Shown one piece after another: positions 1 to 7,439 of a DNA stretch of 13,534 nucleotides. Every line of letters begins with the position of its first letter. Position 1 is the stretch's first letter. Source of the stretch: CAZRDB01 sp964598695 (GTDB lineage: Bacteria; Armatimonadota; Zipacnadia; UBA1398); NCBI GenBank assembly GCA_964598695.1, contig CAZRDB010000142.1, positions 1 through 13,534 of the forward strand, read 5' to 3'. A program made the translations under genes and the position numbers. Under the pieces are notes generated by a model that saw nothing but the letters and a program-made list of their open reading frames with translations, searched no databases and had not been told where the DNA came from.

Positions 1-192
1 GCCCCAGCGGCTCCGCGAGTCGGCAGGTCCGGCGCGGGTCCCGGCCTATCGAGCATGGGTGGGTGAAGCGATGTCGGCTCGTGCCCGTGGACGCCGCGGG
101 CTCCCCCGCAGTCCGTCACTGGGTCTTCCATGCGCCGACGACGAGGACCTCGCGCGAGCACCGTACGCCAGACACGCCAAGAGGGGGCTCCA
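1..192. other. Upstream edge region, no assignable gene
   Basis: No gene can be assigned here. Two plus-strand frames are open from the window edge, one ending at the TGA at 64-66 and the other at the TGA at 218-220. Either could be the tail of a gene truncated by the window, but neither peptide resembles a family I recognise. The stretch just before 193 carries the ribosome binding site of the next gene (purine run at 181-187). No convincing promoter hexamers were seen. Confidence 0.3.
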
Positions 193-1443
193 TTGGGGAT
201 CACACGACGGACGCTGCTGACGGCCACCGCGGCGCTCACGGGCGGCGCCACGCTCCTGTCCCGCCCGGGCTCCTCGCAACAGGAGGACCCGACGACCGTG
301 CGTCTCGGCTTCATCGGCGTGGGGGCCCGCGGGACGGCGCTGCTCCAGCTCACGCTCACCCTCGACGGCATCCGAGTCCCCGCGCTCTGCGACATCGACG
401 CGGACCGTCTGGACGCCGCCGCCGATCCCGCGGGGGTAGGGGGTGGGGCCCACGCCAAACGGCACCTCCACGGTCGCGAAGACCAAGCCGCGGTACTGGT
501 GGCGGCCCCGATGCAGCTCCACGCCGAGATGGCCGTCGACGCGATGCGGGCCGGCAAGCACGTGCTCTCCGAGGTCGCGGCGGCGGTCACGCTCGACGAG
601 TGCTGGGAGCTGGTGCGGGCGGTCCGCGAGACGGGGCGGACGTACATGCTCGCGGAGAACGTCTGCTACTACCGCCAGAACCTGATGATCCGCGAGATGA
701 TCGCGAAGGGCCTCTTCGGGGCGCTCACCTTCGCCGAGTGCGGGTACGTGCATGACTGCCGATCGATCATGTTCGGTCCTGACGGGCGGCTCACGTGGCG
801 CGGCGAGCTCTCGCGGCAGGCGTCCGGCAACTGGTACCCCACCCATGCCGTGGGGCCGGTCGCGCAGTGGCTCGGGATCAACGAGACCGACCGGCTCGAC
901 CGGCTCGTCTCCTTCTCGAGCCGCTCGGTCGGTCTCGCCCGCTACGCGCGGGAGACGCTCGGGCTGCCGGCAGAGTCCCTCCCCGGCGACTTCGCCGGAG
1001 ACAGCAACGTCTGCCTCATCCGCACGCGGAACGGCGCCCTGATCGACCTGCGCTTCGACGTGTCCTCGGAGCGCCCGACCGTGTCGACGACCTACTTCTC
1101 GCTGCAGGGCGAGAGGGCGTCCTACGAGGATCGGTACGGGCTGCGGATCCACGTGAACGGACGGTCGCCGCAACACGAGTGGGAGGCCGCAGACGCCTAC
1201 CTCGAGGAGTTCGCGCATCCGCTCTGGACCCGGTGGCACGGCGTGGCCGACGCCTCGGGGCATGGCGGCGCGGACTTCTACGTCATCCAGGAGTTCGCCG
1301 ACTGCATCCGGGACGGCCGGCCATCGCCCATCAACGTCATCGACGCGGCGACGTGGAGCTGCATCGTCCCTCTGACGACGCAGTCGCTCCGGGCGGGTGG
1401 AGAGCCCGTGGAGATCCCGGACTTCGGGCGAGCCCTGGTCTGA
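193..1443 (+). CDS. Tat-exported Gfo/Idh/MocA family protein, GH109-like
   Basis: Predicted exported NAD(P)-dependent oxidoreductase-fold protein of 416 residues, close in motif order to GH109 enzymes, which cleave alpha-N-acetylgalactosaminides by an NAD+-assisted redox mechanism. I chose the TTG at 193 because a GAGGGGG stretch lies 5 bases upstream and translation then begins directly with a Tat signal (TRRTLL followed by a hydrophobic, Ala-rich stretch). The in-frame ATG at 130 has no ribosome binding site and would bury the Tat motif. The Rossmann motif GVGARG is at residues 42-47, the strand-end acidic CDID at 66-69, the helix-strand motif AGKHVLSEVAAAVTL follows, and the GH109-type GNWYPTH block ends at His218 (Tyr215 and His218 correspond to active-site residues of the family). 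Two oddities: the usual EVPAA reads EVAAA, and the stretch between the second strand and the AAP turn is about 10 residues shorter than in typical relatives. A plain sugar dehydrogenase is the alternative. Confidence 0.85.
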   Translation: MGITRRTLLTATAALTGGATLLSRPGSSQQEDPTTVRLGFIGVGARGTALLQLTLTLDGIRVPALCDIDADRLDAAADPAGVGGGAHAKRHLHGREDQAAVLVAAPMQLHAEMAVDAMRAGKHVLSEVAAAVTLDECWELVRAVRETGRTYMLAENVCYYRQNLMIREMIAKGLFGALTFAECGYVHDCRSIMFGPDGRLTWRGELSRQASGNWYPTHAVGPVAQWLGINETDRLDRLVSFSSRSVGLARYARETLGLPAESLPGDFAGDSNVCLIRTRNGALIDLRFDVSSERPTVSTTYFSLQGERASYEDRYGLRIHVNGRSPQHEWEAADAYLEEFAHPLWTRWHGVADASGHGGADFYVIQEFADCIRDGRPSPINVIDAATWSCIVPLTTQSLRAGGEPVEIPDFGRALV

Positions 1444-1461
1444 CCCGGCCCCGGTGCACCG

Positions 1462-1498
1462 AGGGAGGGACGGGCGGGGCCACCCGCGAATCCTCCCT
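1462..1498 (+). terminator. Possible intergenic hairpin
   Basis: The bases AGGGAGG at 1462-1468 can pair with CCTCCCT at 1492-1498, and an inner CGGG/CCCG stem (1471-1474 with 1483-1486) extends it. It sits in the 78-bp gap after the GH109-like gene. No T-run follows, so it is not a classical Rho-independent terminator; it may attenuate read-through or be chance in GC-rich DNA. Confidence 0.3.
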
Positions 1499-1521
1499 GA
1501 GAGACGAGGTAGCCGAGCCCC

Positions 1522-3366
1522 GTGCGAACCATCGTAGCCGCGCTTGTCGTCGGCGCCGCCCTGGCGTCGTGTGCTCCTGCCGAGACCCCCGCCGTCGAGC
1601 TGCGATACCGGCCGGCGCCTGGCCAGGAGCGGCTGTACCGGGCCCAGCTCAGCGCCCTGCTCGACTTCGCTCTGGGCCGGGGCACTCCGGTGACCGGCGA
1701 CATGCGCTTCGGCCTCACCGCGAGCGCGGCGTCGGAGGCCGATGGCGACCGCGCGATCACGGTGCGGATCCGCGACGGCCAGTACCAGGTCCAGACCCAG
1801 CGCTGGGACTTCTCGGAGCAGGCGGTCTCCTGGACCTGGCTCTTCTCCCCGCTCCATCGCGTGCGAAAGCCCGAAGCCGAGCCGCCCCAGGGCCTGGCGG
1901 CGATCCTGCAACTCGCGCTCGGCTTCGTCTTCTCGACCGAGTTCCCCACAGCGGCGATCCGCGCCGGCGAGACCTGGGAGGTCCGGCCGGACGCCTCGGG
2001 TTCCGAGGGAGAGGCCAGCGCGTGGTCGGCGCGCCACACGCTCACGGGCCTCGAGGACACGCCCGACCTGGGCCCCGTCGCCCAGGTGGAGTCGGTCCTC
2101 GTCCTCCCCGTCGAGGCCGACTTCGTCGGCGCCCGCTGGCGTGGGACCTTCACCGGGACCTCGACGGCCCGCTTCGCGCTCGAGGGCGGCGAGGCCGTCT
2201 CAGCCCACGTACAGGGCCATGCCGAACTCACCGGCGGCGGCGCCAGGGTCGCCCTACGCGAGGTTGACCTCACCCTCGAGCGCGCCGACGGCGCCACGCG
2301 CCGCTCGAGCGCCGCGTGGATCGCCGGCCTCGAGCGCAGTCCCGGCCTCAGCGGCAGCTACGTGACCGACGCGGTCCTCGGAGCCAACCTCGTGCGGTAC
2401 CTCCGCGACAACTGGGTGCTCGCCACCCCCCGCGCGCGCTACGCGGTCTCCGACGGCTACCTGCTGGGGGCCGGGGTGGCCGCGCGTCGGAGCGGCCGGT
2501 ACCTCACCGAGGGCAGCGCCTACCTCGGCTCAGACAGCCTGCGGGGGGTCTACGCGCTCTCGGTTACCCACGGCTACCCGGTGCGCCCCACCAACCAGCA
2601 GAGCCTCTCCGTGACCGCGAACTCCAACGCGCGCACGGCCAGCCTGGGCTACACCCACTTCGAGGGCAGGCGGATCGGCGCAACAGGAATCCCCCGAATG
2701 CGCTACTCCGCCTCCGTCTCGGCCGGCCGCCTCCTCGCCAACACCGACCGCTTCCGAAGCGAGGGCCCCGCCCACTACGTCACGCTCGGGGCTCGCCGGA
2801 TCCGCTCGGGCACCTCGCTCGTGCCACGGGGCAAGCTCGACTGGGAGGCCGACGCGACGGTGACCCTCGCCACGCGGGCCCTTGGCGGCCGCTACGGCTT
2901 CACGCTCGCCGACGCCACCTGGATCGGCACCGTTCGGCTCTCCAGCCGAGAGGCGGTTACCGCGCGCGTACGAGGCGTGCTCGGTCTCGGCGAGGTCCCC
3001 GACCAGTTCCGCACCGTCCTGGTCGACCGTACGGCGCTCCGCGGCCACGACCTGGCCTCCGCGCCCCTGGTCACGCGCGCCTTGACCGCCTCGCTCGAGT
3101 ACCGCGCCCACATCGGCAAGGCCGACCTGTTCGGGCCCATCGGCGAGACCGACTGGTGGGGGGCCCTGTTCCTCGATGCCGGGGTGGGCGGCGACTCGCG
3201 CGGCCAGCTCCTCGGCTCCCCGGTGTACGCCGATGTCGGTCTCACGCTCCGCGTGGGCGCCCAGTACCGCTCGGTGCCGCTGTACGGCTACGTGAGCCTC
3301 GCCTGGCCGCTCGTCGAGGGGCGCTCCGACCCGCGGGTCACGCTGGGCGTCGACTGGGCCTTCTAG
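1522..3366 (+). CDS. Envelope protein: DUF6263-like N-terminus fused to Omp85-like beta-barrel
   Basis: 614-residue predicted envelope protein; function unknown. Residues 1-17 form a short signal peptide ending in LASC, a good lipobox with Cys17 as the lipidation site, although cleavage by signal peptidase I a few residues later is possible. Residues about 25-265 resemble DUF6263-type proteins (opening LRYRPAPGQ, then a FP...IRAGETWEV block at 141-154). Residues about 278-614 are alternating polar and hydrophobic beta-strands. Near the C-terminus come LRGH at 506-509, the EYR strand at 526-528, the LFLDAGVG strand at 549-556 and the final GVDWAF, in the order and spacing of Omp85/TamA barrels, whose lid loop carries (V/I/L)RG(F/Y). 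No POTRA repeats are visible. The start is GTG 1522; the best ribosome site (GAGG at 1506-1509) is rather far away, 12 bases. The gene converges on the ABC operon, stop codons 3 bp apart. The barrel assignment is by motif reading only. Confidence 0.8.
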   Translation: MRTIVAALVVGAALASCAPAETPAVELRYRPAPGQERLYRAQLSALLDFALGRGTPVTGDMRFGLTASAASEADGDRAITVRIRDGQYQVQTQRWDFSEQAVSWTWLFSPLHRVRKPEAEPPQGLAAILQLALGFVFSTEFPTAAIRAGETWEVRPDASGSEGEASAWSARHTLTGLEDTPDLGPVAQVESVLVLPVEADFVGARWRGTFTGTSTARFALEGGEAVSAHVQGHAELTGGGARVALREVDLTLERADGATRRSSAAWIAGLERSPGLSGSYVTDAVLGANLVRYLRDNWVLATPRARYAVSDGYLLGAGVAARRSGRYLTEGSAYLGSDSLRGVYALSVTHGYPVRPTNQQSLSVTANSNARTASLGYTHFEGRRIGATGIPRMRYSASVSAGRLLANTDRFRSEGPAHYVTLGARRIRSGTSLVPRGKLDWEADATVTLATRALGGRYGFTLADATWIGTVRLSSREAVTARVRGVLGLGEVPDQFRTVLVDRTALRGHDLASAPLVTRALTASLEYRAHIGKADLFGPIGETDWWGALFLDAGVGGDSRGQLLGSPVYADVGLTLRVGAQYRSVPLYGYVSLAWPLVEGRSDPRVTLGVDWAF

Positions 3367-3369
3367 CCG

Positions 3370-4191
3370 CTACTTGATCGACCCCGCCGTGAGCCCCTTG
3401 ACGAAGTAGCGCTGCATCGCGAGGTAGAGGATCGTCACGGGCGCCGAGAGCACCACGACGCCGGCGAAGATGATGCTCCAGTCCTTCACGTACTTGTCGG
3501 AGATGTAGCGGAACAACTCCACGAATGCGAGTTGGGCGCGCTCGGGGCCCATGATCACGAAGGCCTGGACGAAGTCGTTCCAGATCCACAACCCCCAGAA
3601 GATCACAATCGAGGCCGTGCAGGGCCTCAGGAGCGGAAAGACGACCCGCCAGAAGGTGGTGATCGGGCCGCAGCCGTCCAGCGCCGCCGCTTCCTCCAGC
3701 TCCTTGGGGATCGTGCTGAGGAACCGGCTGTAGATGAAGACGCACATCGGCAGGCCCCACGAGACGTAGTGGAGCCACAGGGCGAGGTAGGTGAACTCGA
3801 TCCGAAGCAACCGGAACTCCTGCAGGAGCGGCACCAGCACCACCTGGAACGGAATCGTGAGGCCGGCGAGGAACAGCAGCTCCAGCGCGCGGCCGACCCG
3901 CATCGGTCGCCGGACGATCGAGTAGGCCGCCATCGGCGCCGTGCCGATCAGTCCGGCGATCACGGCGACGGTCATCAGCAGGCTGTTACGCATCGGGACC
4001 AACAGGCGCACGCCCGAGAACAGCCTGTCGTAGCTCTCGAGCGACGGTGGAGCCGGCAGCGCCAACGGGTCCATCGTGATCTCTCGCGAGGTCTTGAACG
4101 AGTTGACCAGCGCGATCCCGCACGGCGAGACGAACGCGAGGCCCGCCAAGAGCAGCACGATCTCCAGAAGCGGAAACCCGCGGCGGCTCAC
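3370..4191 (-). CDS. ABC sugar transporter permease, MalG-like
   Basis: Inner-membrane permease of 273 residues in a carbohydrate ABC importer of the CUT1 type. The first membrane segment is at about residues 8-30, followed by the characteristic NSFKTSREI stretch. Further segments lie at about 68-92, 103-125, 133-155, 192-214 and 238-260. The cytoplasmic EAA loop that docks on the ATPase is clear at 166-188 (EEAAALDGCG ... FPLLRP). It ends GLTAGSIK, a tail typical of MalG-type permeases. I placed the start at GTG 4191, which overlaps the TGA of the upstream permease by four bases (GTGA), a standard translational coupling. The open frame further upstream is only the shadow of the neighbour. 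This is the last gene of the operon; no terminator follows before the convergent gene. Confidence 0.93.
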   Translation of the reverse strand: MSRRGFPLLEIVLLLAGLAFVSPCGIALVNSFKTSREITMDPLALPAPPSLESYDRLFSGVRLLVPMRNSLLMTVAVIAGLIGTAPMAAYSIVRRPMRVGRALELLFLAGLTIPFQVVLVPLLQEFRLLRIEFTYLALWLHYVSWGLPMCVFIYSRFLSTIPKELEEAAALDGCGPITTFWRVVFPLLRPCTASIVIFWGLWIWNDFVQAFVIMGPERAQLAFVELFRYISDKYVKDWSIIFAGVVVLSAPVTILYLAMQRYFVKGLTAGSIK

Positions 4192-5102
4192 AGCTCCACA
4201 TCCCGTCGCCGCAGGAGCGCGACCTGGATGGCCGAGACCACAAGCACCGCCGCGAACACGACGAGCGAGAGCGCGGCCGAGTAGCCCTGGCGGTTGTTCT
4301 GGATCCCCTGCCAGTACACGTAGTACCCCAGGGTCATCGTGCGGTACCCGGGCGCCCCCTGGGTCGTCACGAGGATCTGGCCGAACAGGTTGAGCCCATA
4401 GATCGTCGCGAGGACCGAGTTGACCGTCAGCGCGGGCTTGAGCAACGGGAACTGGACGGCGCGGAAGAGCGCCCACGACCCGGCGCCATCGAGCCGGGCC
4501 GCCTCGTACAGCTCCTGCGGGACGGTCTGCAGGTTCGCGAGGTAGAGCGTGGTGAAGAAGCCGCCGCCCGTCCAGGCGACGAGGGCGAAGATGAAGTACC
4601 CGACCAGGTCGGCGTCGCCCATCCAGTCCCGCGCCAACACCCCGAGCCCCACGCGGTGGAGCAGCGTGTTCACGAGCCCCTCCCGGTAGTTGGCGAGGTA
4701 CTGGAACAGGATGGCGCTCACCAGGATGCTCAGGACGTAGGGGTAGAAGAACAACGCCTGCGTGAGCGAGCGCATCCGGCGACCGCGGTCGAGCACCACC
4801 GCGAGCGCCATCGCTCCAAGCGCGAACGCGGCGACGATCAGCACGGTCTCGAACAACGTGAAGCCGAGCGCCGACCGCAGGCGCTGGTCGGCCAGCAGCT
4901 CCCGGAAGTTGTCGAGGCCCACCCAACGGGCCCGCAGGCTCCAGCCCGTCCACGAGGTCAAGCTGTAGGCGAAGCCGATCGCCGCCGGCGCCAGCACGAA
5001 GGCGCCGTAGAGCAGCACGGCCGGCCCGCAGAGAGCGAGCGAGACGAGGGCCTCTCCACGGCGTCCTCTCCTCCGCTCGACGCTTCCCGCCCGCCGGGCC
5101 AT
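4188..5102 (-). CDS. ABC sugar transporter permease, MalF/UgpA-like
   Basis: Inner-membrane permease of 304 residues, partner of the MalG-like subunit encoded next to it. It has a positively charged N-terminus (RRAGSVERRRGRR), a first membrane segment at about residues 18-46 and the SLTSWTGW turn common in CUT1 permeases. It also has a GLDNFRELL block at 62-70, further membrane segments at about 79-104, 117-137, 167-188, 224-244 and 273-297, and an EAA loop at 200-222 (EAARLDGAG ... FPLLKP). The ATG at 5102 is preferred over a longer in-frame start because it has GAGG five bases upstream and lies 1 bp after the stop of the preceding gene, so translation is probably coupled. The substrate is inferred to be a mono- or oligosaccharide released by the two exported enzymes in the same operon. 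Confidence 0.93.
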   Translation of the reverse strand: MARRAGSVERRRGRRGEALVSLALCGPAVLLYGAFVLAPAAIGFAYSLTSWTGWSLRARWVGLDNFRELLADQRLRSALGFTLFETVLIVAAFALGAMALAVVLDRGRRMRSLTQALFFYPYVLSILVSAILFQYLANYREGLVNTLLHRVGLGVLARDWMGDADLVGYFIFALVAWTGGGFFTTLYLANLQTVPQELYEAARLDGAGSWALFRAVQFPLLKPALTVNSVLATIYGLNLFGQILVTTQGAPGYRTMTLGYYVYWQGIQNNRQGYSAALSLVVFAAVLVVSAIQVALLRRRDVEL

Positions 5103-5103
5103 C

Positions 5104-7437
5104 TCAGCCTCGCCCTCCCGGCACAGCCTCACCCGGGCCCTGCAGACGGAACGTGACCTCGCAGCGCGGAGCCCCAGCGCCCGTCACGACCGAGGTGAAG
5201 GAGAGCGCCGTCTCGCCGGCGCCCACCGCCGGCATCTCGGCATCGGCCGGCAGCGCGCCGACCGGTCGCCAGTTCGCGTCGCACACCGTGGCCTCGCGAC
5301 CGCCCGCGAACACCAGGTACTGACCGGCCGCCACCTCCCCGCGAAACGAGACCTCGCGCCCCCCGACGGAGAGCGTGGGGTCCGACAGCGGCGCGCCGGC
5401 CCCGGGCAGCACGCGGACCGTGACCGTCGGCGCCTGCTCGCCATAGGGGTTGTCGAGCGTCCACTGCGCGGTCGGGGGTTGGCCCGGCTGGATCGCGCCA
5501 TCGGGATAACGGAAGGTCGCCAGCCTCGCCGGGTAGAGCGTCCAGCCACCGCCCGCAGCCCCCTCGAGACGCCACTCCGAGTCGACGCCCCGGAGCCGCT
5601 CTCGCTGCTCAGGGCTGAAGGCCCCCGCATGTCGTGCGGCCTCCCACTGCCTCATCGCCTCGAGCATCCGCGCCGTCTGGCCGTTGGCCGCCATCTCGTC
5701 GAGGCTCGTGGAGAGGGCGAACCCGGCATCGAAGCCGGCCGCCTTGGAGAGCACCCATTCGATGTCGGCAAGGCTGGTCGCCGGCAGGTCGCCGCCCGCC
5801 AGCCGCAACTGGAACCAGCCGAGCATCTTGGGGAAGAGGTTGCGCTCGAAGTAGTCCTGGTTGGCGAACCGGTACTCCGTCATGCCCTCGCGCATCGCGT
5901 AGCCCCAGGGCTCGCCCCAGTTCATCCGCGTGTGGATGTGCCACAGGTAGTGCAGCAGGTTGCTCGCATCGCTGATCGTCTCGCGCTTCCAGCCGCGGTA
6001 GCACTCCGACACGAACGTGTTACGCGGCCACTCCCCGTAACCGTACTGGGAGAGCCCCTCCAGGCCGTCGAAGGAGATCTGCTCGAGGTCGGCCCTGTTG
6101 AACAGCTCCACCAGGCGCGCGGCCATCTCCTCCGCCATGCCATCCTCGATCCCCGGGAAGAGCGTGCGGTAGGCGTGGTCGGCCAGGTGGCCGATGTCGG
6201 CGCCGGCAGCATGAGCCGAGGCCGTCGTCCCGAACGCCCCGCGCTTGCACTCGCGTAGCGTCCAGGGCTCGGTCTCCGAGACGGAGCCGTACTGCACGAT
6301 CTCGGCGCCGAGAATCGCCGCGCCCAGCGTCCCCCGCTCGCGGAACGCCGCCGGATCGGCGATGGCGATCTCCGTCGTCTCGGCCGCCACAGCGGCCGTC
6401 AGGACGCTGGATCCCCACCGGGCGAGACGCGGGTCGGGCACGGGGGTCACGTAGGGGTCGTTCGTGGTGATGAAGGCGGTCAGCGTGTGGACCCCGAGAC
6501 CCACGCCACGCACGCGAGCGCGGCGTGAGCACTCCGCCAGCCCCGCGTCGCCCCGCGGGAACTCCTGCGGGTTCAGATCGAAGTGGCCCCAGGTCCGGAA
6601 GGGGCCAGGGTGGTAGAGGACCCCGACCCCGGCCTCACGGGCGCGGTCGACGGCCTGCTCGATCGTCGCCTCGCCGAACGGGCAGATCAGGTAGGACTGC
6701 GTGGCGGCCCGCGAGGTCTTGAGCCACTCGCCCTGCCACGTCGGGTGGGGCAGGCCCTCGGCGATCTCGATCTCCCCGATCCGCTCGAGGGCCGCCGCGG
6801 CGGGGCAGCCGAAGAGGGCGATCGCCGAGCCCAGCACCCCGCCCTCCCGCTCGACCGTGTAGGCCTGCAACGAGCTGCCGCCCACGGTCGCCGTGGCCGC
6901 TTGCCGCCGCCCCGCCGCCCCCAGTCGCTCCGGCGCGAGCCCCCCGATGGTCGACGGGGTCAGGGCCTGGATCCCGAACGCGAGCCGGTCGTCGCGCACC
7001 ACGCCCACCGTCTCCCCGATCGTGGCGCCGACGGTCGTGCGGAACGGCCCCCACTCCCAGATCTCGGGGACCGCACCCTCCACGGCCACCAGCTCGAGCC
7101 GGAGGTGGGTCGGCCGCTGGAGGACGGCCACCGTGGCCGTGCAGCCAGAACCGCCGAAGCGGAGCGTGAGACGCCCGGCGCCGGCGTCGCCGTCCGCGGC
7201 GGTGACGGCGAACCGCCGCCCGCCGACCTGCACGGCGGCCAGCGGAGAGGGCTCCGTGCGGTCGAGGACGTCGACGCCCGACGCCGCGCGAAGCGCGACG
7301 ACCTGCCCCGTGGCATCGAGGTCGAGAGTGAGATCATCCGTGCGGAGCGTTGTCATCGCTGCCTCCTGTGCCCGAGCCCAGCCCACCCAGGCGAGTGTCA
7401 GGACCAGGGCGGCCGCGGCGGCCGATCGGCGGGCCAT
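5104..7437 (-). CDS. Exported putative glycosidase with TIM-barrel-like core
   Basis: 777-residue exported protein, probably periplasmic, of no family I can name with certainty. Residues 1-23 are a Sec signal peptide (ARA then QEA). Residues about 28-240 look like a beta-sandwich, and about 247-560 like a (beta/alpha)8 barrel: YLICPF at 249-254, repeated strand-helix units, LEQISFDGLEG at 451-461 and a histidine/tryptophan-rich stretch at 495-512. Asp457 or Glu460 in FDGLEG are the most likely catalytic carboxylates (inference). Inserted at about 344-418 is a small beta module ending CKRGAFGT ... AHAAGADIG, like modules seen in assorted phage and surface proteins. Residues about 625-777 form a further beta-domain. 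The start ATG 7437 lies 2 bp after the preceding stop, with a GGGGGAG ribosome site. The operon context supports glycan degradation; a lyase or other sugar-active enzyme is possible. Confidence 0.75.
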   Translation of the reverse strand: MARRSAAAAALVLTLAWVGWARAQEAAMTTLRTDDLTLDLDATGQVVALRAASGVDVLDRTEPSPLAAVQVGGRRFAVTAADGDAGAGRLTLRFGGSGCTATVAVLQRPTHLRLELVAVEGAVPEIWEWGPFRTTVGATIGETVGVVRDDRLAFGIQALTPSTIGGLAPERLGAAGRRQAATATVGGSSLQAYTVEREGGVLGSAIALFGCPAAAALERIGEIEIAEGLPHPTWQGEWLKTSRAATQSYLICPFGEATIEQAVDRAREAGVGVLYHPGPFRTWGHFDLNPQEFPRGDAGLAECSRRARVRGVGLGVHTLTAFITTNDPYVTPVPDPRLARWGSSVLTAAVAAETTEIAIADPAAFRERGTLGAAILGAEIVQYGSVSETEPWTLRECKRGAFGTTASAHAAGADIGHLADHAYRTLFPGIEDGMAEEMAARLVELFNRADLEQISFDGLEGLSQYGYGEWPRNTFVSECYRGWKRETISDASNLLHYLWHIHTRMNWGEPWGYAMREGMTEYRFANQDYFERNLFPKMLGWFQLRLAGGDLPATSLADIEWVLSKAAGFDAGFALSTSLDEMAANGQTARMLEAMRQWEAARHAGAFSPEQRERLRGVDSEWRLEGAAGGGWTLYPARLATFRYPDGAIQPGQPPTAQWTLDNPYGEQAPTVTVRVLPGAGAPLSDPTLSVGGREVSFRGEVAAGQYLVFAGGREATVCDANWRPVGALPADAEMPAVGAGETALSFTSVVTGAGAPRCEVTFRLQGPGEAVPGGRG

Positions 7438-7439
7438 CG

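Noticed and set aside
130..192. ATG at 130 as start of the GH109-like gene
   Set aside because: No ribosome binding site, and it would put 21 basic residues before the Tat motif; TTG 193 has GAGGGGG at a proper distance.
46..2037. A 663-codon open frame on the minus strand opposite the first two genes
   Set aside because: Arginine- and glycine-rich peptide with no family motifs, antisense to two genes with clear signal peptides and domain motifs; such frames are expected in GC-rich DNA.
795..2267. 490-codon plus-strand frame spanning two genes
   Set aside because: Runs through the 1443 stop and the gap in another frame; composition is that of a shadow frame.
2316..3377. 353-codon plus-strand frame inside the barrel gene
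   Set aside because: Arg/Pro-rich shadow of the barrel-coding frame, with no recognisable motifs.
4192..4953. N-terminal extension of the MalG-like permease
   Set aside because: It overlaps the MalF-like permease out of frame; the GTG at 4191 in a GTGA overlap gives the normal family length.
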